Shown one piece after another: positions 42,497-51,576 of a DNA stretch of 64,000 nucleotides; position 1 is the first letter of the stretch, and every line of letters begins with the position of its first letter. The DNA is taken from assembly GCA_016788065.1 (NCBI GenBank), contig JAEUTI010000044.1, positions 43,243 through 107,242 of the forward strand, in the 5' to 3' direction. A model generated the notes under the pieces. That model saw only the letters and a program-made list of their open reading frames with translations. It did not search any database and was not told the DNA's origin. The position numbers and the translations under genes were made by a program. The DNA comes from Bacteroidia bacterium. GTDB lineage: Bacteria > Bacteroidota > Bacteroidia > AKYH767-A > OLB10.

Positions 42497-45484
42497 TTAG
42501 GAAAAATCAATATTTTTAAATAGGAACTGATATTGGGTGCCTTGTCCGGGTGAACTTTCCATTTTCATAGTGCAATTAATTTCAGAAGCCCGTTTTCTGA
42601 TGTTTTTAAGCCCGTTACCCCGCAAAGCTGATTGGTCGTTCAGGAATCCCTTGCCATCATCATATGTATTGATAATCAGATGATTGTGATTCATTTTAAA
42701 CGTGATTGTAAAATTCGTGGCTCCTGAATGTTTAAAAGTATTGGTGCAAAGCTCCTTCACGATAAGGAATATATTTCTTCGTTGCTTGGCATTAAAAATC
42801 AGGTTAAATTCAGCGGGGATTTCATTGATTAAACGGAAAGTGATGGAGGTATCGCTAAAATAGTCGAGACCATACTTATTGAGATATGCTACCAGATTCG
42901 CAACATTATCATTTTCAGGATTGAGGGCCCAAATAATATCATCCATTTTTTTTCGGGCGGCATAAGCATAGCCGGATACCTTCTCGAGTTGAGTATAAAC
43001 GGGATCGTCGTCATTCAGATTTCGTTTAGAAAAATCAATACTTATAGATATTTTTGAAAGGTCGCTGCCAACATCATCATGCATATCAGCGGAAATACGG
43101 TTTCGTTCGTGGTTTAATGCCGACCTTTTCTCCATCAGCAACATTAATTGCCGGTTTTTTCGTCGACTCAAGTAAGTTATCAGCATCCACACTGCTGAAA
43201 TAACTAAGACCAGAGATAACAGTATAAACCACCAGGTGAGATAAAAGGGATAAGCGACTTGAAATTTCAACACTTCTGTTTTTGACCATGCACTATCGCC
43301 TTTTTTAGCACGTATTTGTAATGTATGATTTCCACTCGACAAATCGGGGAAAATTAATTCTGTCAGCTTGGTAGATGACCATTCGGGATTATGATTAAAT
43401 TTATATTGATAAATTACATCTTCTTGTTGTGTGAAAGTAACAGCAGTATATTTAACTTTCAGGAAGTTATTTTTATTAGAAAGCTTAATGCCATTAAAAT
43501 TAATTTTCTCATCTCTGTAATTTTTAATTTCGGAAATGTAAAAATCAGGAGATTTAGCGGCAGATATTCTTAATGATTTGGGAACCACAGCCAATCCTAA
43601 ACCGGTTACAACATAATAATTTTCACTATCAAAACTCACATCTTTAACTTCATTTGAAGGCAGTCCATTCTTCTCGCTGTACACACCAATGTACGAATAA
43701 GAATTATTTCTATATGTAAAAAAAGCCAGACCTTTGTTTGTGCAAACTAAAACTGTATCGTTCATGTGCCGTACTTTACGACATAATTGCGAAGGCAAAC
43801 CATTTTCAGTTGTCAAATGATGTTGAACAGAATTATTCTTCATCAGCAAAATACCATCACCATCGGTAGCCAATACCAACGTTGAATCGGAAGTGTAACT
43901 GATATCGATGATTCGGCTCGACACAAATTTATCAATATTTGTAAGCTTTATAGTTTTGTTGTTTTCAAATTGATATAATCCATCTGTTTTGGAATATATA
44001 ATTGAATTAATGCCCTGAGGAATACTTTGAAGAATTCGGATTCCTGAAGGTATAAAAGTTTTATCCGTAAGAATTTTTGTGTTACCATCATTTCCAGTAT
44101 GGATTCGGTAAACCTTTTGAGATGTTGAGGCGAGACCATTTCCATTCGCATCAACATTAATACTGTTAAATTTATAAATGATGATTCTGTCAATTACAAT
44201 CCCATTGGTTTGATCAGCATTTTCAATTTTTTGCAATGATGTTTTTAGTAATCCGTAATCACATAATAACCAAACATCCTGGAATGGATCAACATAAATT
44301 TGATTAATTGCTCCAACATCAACCCCGTCTGATGAAATAAATTTAACTTTGTTAACAGTTCCGTTATCATATGCAAACAAAGAGTTATCACTTCCGCCAA
44401 CTAAAAAATTTGCAGGTCCGGTTTTATATATAGCAGATAATGTTTTGTTTTCAAATGCCTGAGGAATAAAGTAGGTTCCGGCTCTGAAACTTTGCGGTAA
44501 CATATAAACGCCATTATTTCGGGTTGCAACCCATAAGTTGTTTTCTTTATCTAAAATAGAAGAGATGACGATGCTCTCAATATTAAAATGATAAAGTTTT
44601 CTTTTCACCGGAAATAACTCATAAATATGTACACCTGAATTTGTTGTTGAAATTATTAAAATGGAATCTTGTAATGTTGAGGTAATGTATGTATCTTTAT
44701 TGATGTCTGTTTCACTAAAGTCAATTAAATTTACTATTTCTCCCTTATCGATTCTTCCGATTGACGACTGATTGGCAAAACAATCAATTCCAGGAGTGGA
44801 TCCAAAAAAAGTTGTGATAGCTCCTTTCAATGTTGAATCAACAATGACAAATGCATTTATTGATTCATTCAACTGAAGTTTAAAATAGCTCGAATGTACA
44901 TTTATGGTTTTATCAGGACTTTCAGAAACACTCAAACAGTCTTGAGGAATAATTTTAGAAATATTTATATGATACACTTTTTCTCCATCTAGTAATGCAA
45001 GCATATTTCCTATAGAACTGAACCAAATCCTGTTCTTTGAATCAATATACATGTTTTCGAAACCTGTACCTACATAGAGTTTTTTTATAAATGAATCTGT
45101 TTCCGAATTGTGAATACTGTTGTCTTTAAGTGAATAAAATGACAAATAACCATTGAAACTTAGAAACCATACACGTTGAAATGGATCCTCATAAATTCTG
45201 AGAATATCATTGTCGGGTAACCCTTCTTTTCTTGTAAAATTAGTGAATGTTGTTCCGTCAAATCTGCTAACACCCTCACTGGTCGCAATCCAAATGTACC
45301 CTTTACTATCCTGAAAACACATGTAGGTGTTCATCCCGGCAATACCATCTGAAATAGTATAATGCCTGATGCCTGCTATTTGACATAGAGCAGAAGTACT
45401 AAGACACGCCAGCGTTAAAAATGTAAGTACGATTTTTCGGGCAAATGCTGTACTATATTGTTTAATTATCTGTAGGAAGTACAT
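42497..45484 (-). CDS. two-component regulator propeller sensor kinase (pair 3)
   Basis: This 995-residue protein has a signal peptide (FLTLACLSTSALCQ). Periplasmic reg_prop repeats follow (SDGIAGMNTYMCFQDSKGYI; TENGLPSQLCRKVRHMNDTV), then a Y_Y_Y domain near 640-700 (YQYKFNHNPEWSSTKL...). After that come a transmembrane helix, HisKA_3 with His in RNRISADMHDDVGSDLSK, and an HATPase with TYDDGKGFLNDQ and GNGLKNIRKRA. The family (BT-type SensorBox propellers) usually senses sugars or oligosaccharides in Bacteroidota, but no polysaccharide utilisation locus is visible here. Unlike the hybrid members it has no C-terminal receiver. Confidence 0.92.
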   Translation of the reverse strand: MYFLQIIKQYSTAFARKIVLTFLTLACLSTSALCQIAGIRHYTISDGIAGMNTYMCFQDSKGYIWIATSEGVSRFDGTTFTNFTRKEGLPDNDILRIYEDPFQRVWFLSFNGYLSFYSLKDNSIHNSETDSFIKKLYVGTGFENMYIDSKNRIWFSSIGNMLALLDGEKVYHINISKIIPQDCLSVSESPDKTINVHSSYFKLQLNESINAFVIVDSTLKGAITTFFGSTPGIDCFANQSSIGRIDKGEIVNLIDFSETDINKDTYITSTLQDSILIISTTNSGVHIYELFPVKRKLYHFNIESIVISSILDKENNLWVATRNNGVYMLPQSFRAGTYFIPQAFENKTLSAIYKTGPANFLVGGSDNSLFAYDNGTVNKVKFISSDGVDVGAINQIYVDPFQDVWLLCDYGLLKTSLQKIENADQTNGIVIDRIIIYKFNSINVDANGNGLASTSQKVYRIHTGNDGNTKILTDKTFIPSGIRILQSIPQGINSIIYSKTDGLYQFENNKTIKLTNIDKFVSSRIIDISYTSDSTLVLATDGDGILLMKNNSVQHHLTTENGLPSQLCRKVRHMNDTVLVCTNKGLAFFTYRNNSYSYIGVYSEKNGLPSNEVKDVSFDSENYYVVTGLGLAVVPKSLRISAAKSPDFYISEIKNYRDEKINFNGIKLSNKNNFLKVKYTAVTFTQQEDVIYQYKFNHNPEWSSTKLTELIFPDLSSGNHTLQIRAKKGDSAWSKTEVLKFQVAYPFYLTWWFILLSLVLVISAVWMLITYLSRRKNRQLMLLMEKRSALNHERNRISADMHDDVGSDLSKISISIDFSKRNLNDDDPVYTQLEKVSGYAYAARKKMDDIIWALNPENDNVANLVAYLNKYGLDYFSDTSITFRLINEIPAEFNLIFNAKQRRNIFLIVKELCTNTFKHSGATNFTITFKMNHNHLIINTYDDGKGFLNDQSALRGNGLKNIRKRASEINCTMKMESSPGQGTQYQFLFKNIDFS

Positions 45485-45822
45485 TCAGTGAGGAGGCTCA
45501 TGAAATGGACATGGTGAGTGATTAATTAAAGCATATAATACACCTTAATTGTTCACTTACTTAATGTTTAAGATCTGGTTGCTTCTGGTGTTTTAATGAT
45601 TGTGTTGTATACTATGGCTATTACAAATGTAATGCAAAAACCTTCAAATCCTACCGGGAAGAGGTGCCGGCATTTATAGTAAAATGCCGGCATGTATACC
45701 ATTGGTGCTGATATGCAGATTGAACTTACTTTCTTTAAATGTTTAGAATACAATTAGATAGTTTACCGCAATGTCTGAATTTAGGTATAAAAGACGGCAC
45801 TTCCCTATGTGTTTTCTAAAGT
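45485..45822. other. intergenic region with a strong hairpin
   Basis: About 340 bp, no gene; see the hairpin at 45665-45692. The only open frames are short and unconvincing. Confidence 0.5.
45665..45692. repeat. 11-bp hairpin with a self-palindromic core
   Basis: tgccggcattt/aaatgccggca with a 6-nt loop. The core tgccggca is itself a palindrome. No T-run follows, so it is not a clear terminator. It could be a REP-like unit or a regulator site. Confidence 0.45.
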
Positions 45823-48800
45823 TTATAGTTTCACAACCCGAACAGTTTCTGTGCTAATATCAGATGAAAGTATTAGATAATAAACTCCCTTTGGAAGCTC
45901 ATGAAGATCGGTTTCAATATCAAATTTAGCCGGCTCAACTTGTTGATTCAGAAGCGACGCTACCTTTTTCCCCGTTGTATTGTATAATTCCAGTGATGCA
46001 TGACCGGCATTTTCAAGTTGAAATTGTATATGCAAATTGTTTGCTGTAGGATTTGGCATACACTGTAGTGAAGTTATTTTTGCTTCTCTTTTTATGGATA
46101 TTATCTCACTCGTATAGCCTGCACCATCATAATCAATTTCTTTTAAACGGTAGTAAGTCATAGCTGCCGGGAATTCATCCGCAATTTCATACATAATATT
46201 GTTATTCGAATTGCCTGCTGCTTTTAGTGTTGCGACCTGCTTGAAAATATTCCCATCCAATGAGGATTCAAGAATAAAGAAGTCACTGTTTATTTCAGAT
46301 GCGGTTACCCACCATAGTTTATTTTTCTCACCATCTTGTTTTCCTGCAAACGTTATGAGCTCTATTGGCAATGGACTTGGTACTGCAAGCCCTACTCCAA
46401 AATATCCAAATCCATTCATGCCATTTCTCATGGTAAGTGTTGCATCACTTCCCGATACACATGTTCCACTTAAGGTCCAGCTGACAGATGTAGGGGGACT
46501 CAATGGTGAAAGTAGTGCGGTAGCATAATTTGCTGTTGGCGAATAGGAGGTGTTGTACAGCGAAATATTGTATGTTCCACTGTTCCCGTTTGCTGAGGGC
46601 AGTATGCTCCAATATCCATTGTCAAGTACTGGAAGCAGGCTGTAATTATAGGAAAAACAATCGCCTGTTACAGGTCCTGTTGGAATCACCGGATAAGCAG
46701 AAAAACTTGCCACTAAATTTGGAATTAAGGTTGGTGTGGTGAAATTCACTTCTGCTAATTGGTACCCTTTTGTAGCATGTCCAACCGGGAAAGCATACAT
46801 ATCAGGATTACCACTCAATGCGCGTCTCAGATTTCCCTGCACAAAACTCGTAGCATGTCCACCAACCACTGCGCCGGGATCAGGATTATTTACAACAACT
46901 TCATTGGTGCCTGTAATAACATTTCCTGAGTCTAGAGTTAACAATCCTGTTGCATCTAATATGATACTGCCACCGCTTAGGGTTACTCCGGAACTTTGAT
47001 GACTCAAAATTAAATTCGTTGTATTGATGTTTCCATTGGTAAAGAATGTCTGAGGTACCGATCCGTTAAATTCCAGGGTGCTTCCGGAAGTGGTTCCATT
47101 AAATGTTACAGATCCTAAAGCATTGAATATATTTTTCTGCACCTTCAAATGATTCGCATTTAAATTCAGAATGCTATTGTTGTTGCTGGTAGTAAGATTC
47201 CCTGCAATTTCAGTCGTGCTGTTCAGATTTACACTGCCACCTGTTTTTGTTATAACAACATTTCCCAGACTGTTTGATGCAGTAAGTAAGCCATCAAAAT
47301 TTTGAAGAACACTTCCATTACTCATAAGAATAGTAGAAGTTGGATCGATATGAAGTGTTCCGAAGTTGGTGAAGTTACCACATACTGTCAAAGTAATATT
47401 TGGATTTATAGTTAAAGATGCTCCCGGAAGAATGGTAATGTTCTGGGCTGTTACATTCGTAGATATTACAGGTTGATTGGTAGCCGGAAAAATATTCGTA
47501 TTAATGCCACATGCAGGAACACTGCATCCACCCCAGTTGGAACTGTTTTGCCAGGCTGTATTGGTTGCTCCCGACCAATTCAAAGCATTGGAGCTTCCGA
47601 TTCCACATGTTGAACTGGAGAAATCAAGTGTAAAACTTCCGCTTGTGCCACTCCAGTTTGAAAGTGCTAGTACAAGAGTCTGACCTGCTACAACAGGTAG
47701 TGGTAATTGAAAGTCAAACGGACTGCTTCCCGGCGGAACCGGATTCATCATTCCTGCTGTTGTTAAACAGGCACCATTCCAGTTGCAACGAACAGGAGCA
47801 AGGGTGTTATTAAGGATGTCCTGACAAGTGTTGTTGGTGAGATCATACATGATCCAGTCATAGCATCCCGGAAGATGTGTAAGTTTCCAGCTAAGTAATC
47901 CCGGAGATGTAATGTGAACTGAGAACCAAACGATATTTCTCTCACCGGATAGTAAGCATCCGGAGTTATAGCCGGCAGGATTTGCGCTTGGATTACTCAC
48001 ATTTCCGGGGGCAGGAATTTCTTCGATCAGTCCGGGACCAAAGAAACTGTTTGGCTGACTGATTACCGGATTACATACATTAATTGCTCCTAAACAATCC
48101 TGATTGTTGTATGCATTACCAATAACACTTTCTACGGCCAGAATATTGAAAGTTCCCATCAGGCTATTAGAACCATCGACACTAATAAAAATAGTATCAC
48201 CCGGTGTCAGTCCTGTTAGATTGAGGGATGATGCCAGCGACAATGCTGAACCATTGTCATTACATCCAACTTGTGTTAAAGAATTACAGGTTCCTGAATA
48301 GACTGCAATTTGTGTATTCGATAAGGTGATAAGTTGTGTTGATATGGTGATGTTTCCTGAAGGGGGAACTACAGTTGAAAACCAAACGGTGTTGATAGTT
48401 CCTGTTGCTGACCAGCAGCCGGGTGTTGCAGGTTCGCCTGCACCATTGGAACAGTTATTATCACCAAAAGTCACAACTCCGGTTAACATAAATTCTGCAC
48501 CACAGGGCTGTTCATTAGGAAGTGATGTGTTTCCATAAGAAGTAATGGTAATGTCATAGCTAACAGATGCTGGAGGAGCCCACGAATCGATAATGAAATA
48601 GTAAGTTCCGGCAGCATTTAAGGTGATGCTTGAAATTAGTGGAGCAGACCCACCAAAAGAACCAAAACAAGTTCCACCTGCACCGGGGCATCCCAGGTAA
48701 ACAGAAAAACCCATTGAAGAAGTAGACATATTGTCGAGTACAACTCCGATACACTCGTTGCCTGAAGATATATATTGATAAACCAGGTCTTCACCCGATT

Positions 48801-49962
48801 CATACAACGACATACACGAACCGGAAGTACTGTTGTTATAGTCATCTCCCATACATGCTGTAGATTGGTTAGGAGCATTAAATGGTAATACTATCGTAAT
48901 GGGATTTGCACAAGTTGTTCCTGCTGCTCCGGTATTTGGAGCAGAAATAAAAACGTTGTCATAATCGTTGCAATTACCATCACCGTCAAGAATCAAATAA
49001 TATTCATGTCCTGCAATCACCGAAACACACAATGTTTTGTTTCCTGTAATATCTTGTGCCGATGCAACACATGTTCCTGCAACACCACTGCATGTCGCCA
49101 TCGGACAACCATCATAAAGCATCAATCCGGTGGCAACACCTACAGGAGAGTTGAGATCAATTGATACGGGACCACTTGTAAGTGGAGTGAATGTCCAGAC
49201 AACATCTTCATCGCCATAGTAATCAGGATTACCACAAACTGTAACATCTGCATCTGTGATATCATCATCAAAACCACAAGTAGTTCCGGGACCGGAATTG
49301 TAAGGAAGCGATGCCACCACATTGTATCCAATACCCATCAAGGAGGAGCAGGTTCCACCTGTATTCGATACCAGGGAAATATTATCCATGGCAATAGCAG
49401 GATTATTATTCTGAGCATCATCATTTACCCATGAAAAAACCAAACGTTGTGTGGTTCCTGCAAATGTGCATGGTAATATCAGCGAATCATTTATCCAGGT
49501 AGTTTGATTTCTGTATTCAACTCCCTGTTGGCCCAAAGGAAGAATAACTCCTGCTGTTGGTGTAGTAGTAGTAGGAACTACATAAACAGCCATATAGTCT
49601 TCATTAGAACGACCTCTAACTTTATATCTGAAGTACAAACGAATGTCGGGTTCACCTGCAGGGAAGGTGATGTTACGGTAAATATGAGTAACATTAAATG
49701 CATTATTATAATTGTTATTTGTTGCTGCAGTACCAACATAAGCACAGCGAGCTCCGGTAAATCCGGTTGGTCCTGTTGCGCCACAATACCATTGATTTGG
49801 CTGAACAGGAGCACCATTCACAACAGTCCATCCATTTGCTGCAAAGGTTGCACCATTTTCAAATCCACCATCACCTGCAGAAATTAGTATGGTTTGACCA
49901 TATCCTGTGTTTATGCAAATCAGCATAAAGCAAATAGCTATAATGGCTTTCAATAGTTTCAT
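45823..49962 (-). CDS. very large T9SS cargo protein (1379 residues)
   Basis: It has a signal peptide (MKLLKAIIAICFMLICINTGYGQ), then a concanavalin/MAM-like domain (residues ~35-205; FRYKVRGRSNEDYMAVYVVP). Three to four bacterial pre-peptidase-like beta domains follow, with many Cys and Asn (HEYYLILDGDGNCNDYDNVF; TYYFIIDSWAPPASVSYDI). A right-handed beta-helix-like stretch (LTINPNITLTVCGNFTNFG...) covers about 850-1050. The lead-in ITFAGKQDGEKNKLWWVTAS leads to a type A sorting domain (LQCMPNPTANNLHIQFQL...VRVVKL). It is a surface or secreted adhesin/hydrolase-like protein with no catalytic motif I recognise. It lies 19 bp after the small protein gene 49982-50308. Confidence 0.85.
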   Translation of the reverse strand: MKLLKAIIAICFMLICINTGYGQTILISAGDGGFENGATFAANGWTVVNGAPVQPNQWYCGATGPTGFTGARCAYVGTAATNNNYNNAFNVTHIYRNITFPAGEPDIRLYFRYKVRGRSNEDYMAVYVVPTTTTPTAGVILPLGQQGVEYRNQTTWINDSLILPCTFAGTTQRLVFSWVNDDAQNNNPAIAMDNISLVSNTGGTCSSLMGIGYNVVASLPYNSGPGTTCGFDDDITDADVTVCGNPDYYGDEDVVWTFTPLTSGPVSIDLNSPVGVATGLMLYDGCPMATCSGVAGTCVASAQDITGNKTLCVSVIAGHEYYLILDGDGNCNDYDNVFISAPNTGAAGTTCANPITIVLPFNAPNQSTACMGDDYNNSTSGSCMSLYESGEDLVYQYISSGNECIGVVLDNMSTSSMGFSVYLGCPGAGGTCFGSFGGSAPLISSITLNAAGTYYFIIDSWAPPASVSYDITITSYGNTSLPNEQPCGAEFMLTGVVTFGDNNCSNGAGEPATPGCWSATGTINTVWFSTVVPPSGNITISTQLITLSNTQIAVYSGTCNSLTQVGCNDNGSALSLASSLNLTGLTPGDTIFISVDGSNSLMGTFNILAVESVIGNAYNNQDCLGAINVCNPVISQPNSFFGPGLIEEIPAPGNVSNPSANPAGYNSGCLLSGERNIVWFSVHITSPGLLSWKLTHLPGCYDWIMYDLTNNTCQDILNNTLAPVRCNWNGACLTTAGMMNPVPPGSSPFDFQLPLPVVAGQTLVLALSNWSGTSGSFTLDFSSSTCGIGSSNALNWSGATNTAWQNSSNWGGCSVPACGINTNIFPATNQPVISTNVTAQNITILPGASLTINPNITLTVCGNFTNFGTLHIDPTSTILMSNGSVLQNFDGLLTASNSLGNVVITKTGGSVNLNSTTEIAGNLTTSNNNSILNLNANHLKVQKNIFNALGSVTFNGTTSGSTLEFNGSVPQTFFTNGNINTTNLILSHQSSGVTLSGGSIILDATGLLTLDSGNVITGTNEVVVNNPDPGAVVGGHATSFVQGNLRRALSGNPDMYAFPVGHATKGYQLAEVNFTTPTLIPNLVASFSAYPVIPTGPVTGDCFSYNYSLLPVLDNGYWSILPSANGNSGTYNISLYNTSYSPTANYATALLSPLSPPTSVSWTLSGTCVSGSDATLTMRNGMNGFGYFGVGLAVPSPLPIELITFAGKQDGEKNKLWWVTASEINSDFFILESSLDGNIFKQVATLKAAGNSNNNIMYEIADEFPAAMTYYRLKEIDYDGAGYTSEIISIKREAKITSLQCMPNPTANNLHIQFQLENAGHASLELYNTTGKKVASLLNQQVEPAKFDIETDLHELPKGVYYLILSSDISTETVRVVKL

Positions 49963-49981
49963 CTGGCAGCTTTGACAATGA

Positions 49982-50308
49982 TTAGTTACAGAATTGCATT
50001 ACTCTTTCAAAACTTACATTCGATTTTATCGAATACCGAAACCTTAGATCATGCATGCGTTGTGCAATGGATGCTTTAAGTGTTTCCGGATTTGATTCAG
50101 TCCGGATAATGGCCAGATGAAGATTTTCACAATAGCTAATGGCTGAAATGCCTTCAATAGAATTAAATAGTTCCTTTAATTCAGAATCCCGGCGATGTTC
50201 GCTGATAGCGGGAATTTCAACATAAACAAAAGTTGACTTTTGTTGGGCATGGCTTATGCCGGACACTGACAAGACTAAAAACAGCGTGAATAGTATACTT
50301 TTCATCAT
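49982..50308 (-). CDS. small secreted protein preceding the giant T9SS gene, function unknown
   Basis: This 108-residue protein has a signal peptide (MMKSILFTLFLVLSVSGISHAQ) and an alternating strand/helix pattern (STFVYVEIPAISEHR... AISYCENLHLAIIRTES) like a ferredoxin-like or HMA-type fold. Two Cys are present. The gene lies 19 bp upstream of the 1379-residue protein and is probably co-transcribed. Confidence 0.6.
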   Translation of the reverse strand: MMKSILFTLFLVLSVSGISHAQQKSTFVYVEIPAISEHRRDSELKELFNSIEGISAISYCENLHLAIIRTESNPETLKASIAQRMHDLRFRYSIKSNVSFERVMQFCN

Positions 50309-50459
50309 TCAATTAAATTTGATGATGCAAGTAGCGCCCAAATTTCAGGTTGGAAAAGAAAACCTTATTGAACAGGTAAAAATCGGCATTGAACCGGATG
50401 CGAAAGGGGAGAATTTGAGGTTAAAGACAAAAAATTGTCGAATAAATGAACTTCCCGCC

Positions 50460-51461
50460 TCAATCCATGGAAGGGAAAGGGATCTCTGAATCTTCCAAAT
50501 GATCGCCCAAATAGTAGTCGTTTATTTCAAATATATTATTGGTCCAAACGGCGCAAATTGTCCTGGTTTCAGAACCGCCCTTTTTTAGTAATATCTTATG
50601 GCATAAACTTCGCGAATTGGCATCAAAATACAATCCATAGTTGTTTCTGATCGATGTTGTTCCCCAAACGGAGCCAATGGTTTTGGTGCTGACAAGCTTC
50701 ATCAGCATTCGATTATCTGTTAATTTTTTTTCACGCTTATTGTTAGAGTCAGTCAGGTAAGCCATTCCTTTAAAAGCGTTTATTGGTTCCCAGATATCTT
50801 TTTGGGTGGAGACAACTAAGGCTGCTTGACCTGATATGTTCATGTCATCCTCAACAAGCAGCAAGTGATTATCGTCTATTCTGTACAATCCTGAAATTGG
50901 TACTCCGGTGGTTTGGATTTGGCTTTCAAAGACAATTTTATTTTTACGAGTATCTTTAATGAAGTAATACGTTGTGTTATTTACAATATAAGAATAAATC
51001 ACAAAATTCAGATTGCCGGATTCACACCGCTCGATATACAGCGAAATAAAATCGGAATGACTGTAATTGTACAAACCATAAAATGAAATAGACTCAATAA
51101 CAGGCAGATTTAAAGTGGAATCAGGATTGAGTCCAAAATAGTATTTTAAAGAGCTAAAAAAGTAGCTGTAATTGTTAAACCAGTAACTGCTTTTGTTCGT
51201 TTTGGCCTGTGATTTTAAATTTTCAATCGAGTTACTTTGAGGATGCAAAACAAATTTTCGGAAATCATCTTTTACTTTTTCAGTAAGCGATTTTGTGAGT
51301 TCATCCGTTTTCGGAATAGAATCAATCTGGTTGCGATCATAAAACACAAAGTGAGTAAGTGTTTTCCTGAAATTTTCAAGTTCCGATACCTGGCCTTTAA
51401 CTGTTGTTGATAAAAGTATGCTGAATAATAAACAAACAGGAATTAATATAAAGTTTCTCAT
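50460..51461 (-). CDS. secreted protein of about 333 residues, function unknown
   Basis: It starts at ATG 51461 (signal peptide MRNFILIPVCLLFSILLSTTVKGQ). The body is rich in Lys, Ser and Asn with many aromatic strands (YSHSDFISLYIERCESGNL; YYFIKDTRKNKIVFES). I recognise no domain and no sorting signal. A promoter and a 14-bp inverted repeat lie directly upstream (51469-51506). Confidence 0.7.
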   Translation of the reverse strand: MRNFILIPVCLLFSILLSTTVKGQVSELENFRKTLTHFVFYDRNQIDSIPKTDELTKSLTEKVKDDFRKFVLHPQSNSIENLKSQAKTNKSSYWFNNYSYFFSSLKYYFGLNPDSTLNLPVIESISFYGLYNYSHSDFISLYIERCESGNLNFVIYSYIVNNTTYYFIKDTRKNKIVFESQIQTTGVPISGLYRIDDNHLLLVEDDMNISGQAALVVSTQKDIWEPINAFKGMAYLTDSNNKREKKLTDNRMLMKLVSTKTIGSVWGTTSIRNNYGLYFDANSRSLCHKILLKKGGSETRTICAVWTNNIFEINDYYLGDHLEDSEIPFPSMD

Positions 51462-51468
51462 GAAGCTT

Positions 51469-51506
51469 AAATGGTATATTTGATTGAAAGCACAAATATA
51501 CCATTT
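51469..51506 (-). promoter_or_regulatory. promoter with a 14-bp inverted repeat upstream of 50460-51461
   Basis: aaatggtatatttg (51469-51482) and caaatataccattt (51493-51506) are exact inverted repeats with a 10-nt spacer. A TATATTTG -7 element lies in each arm, so one reads toward the gene (CAAATATA at 51493-51500) and one away. A dimeric regulator bound across it would cover the promoter. Confidence 0.5.
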
Positions 51507-51536
51507 GAAATCGAAAGCAACTTTGATATTTTTAAA

Positions 51537-51574
51537 TAAAAGGCGCAACAACTACCAAATTGCTGCGCCTTTTA
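51537..51574 (-). terminator. terminator of the 51.6-53.2 kb gene
   Basis: On the minus strand, GGCGCAGCAA/TTGTTGCGCC (10 bp, one G-U) flanked by AAAA and TTTT, with an 8-nt loop. It lies immediately after the stop at 51577. It is symmetric enough to work on both strands. Confidence 0.75.
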
Positions 51575-51576
51575 TA

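Noticed and set aside
45568..45753. Minus-strand 61-codon frame in the gap before the 1379-residue gene
   Set aside because: It spans the hairpin at 45665, has no promoter and no homologous pattern.
49504..49887. Plus-strand 127-codon frame
   Set aside because: It is antisense to the 1379-residue T9SS protein and Cys/Ser-rich without domain or promoter.
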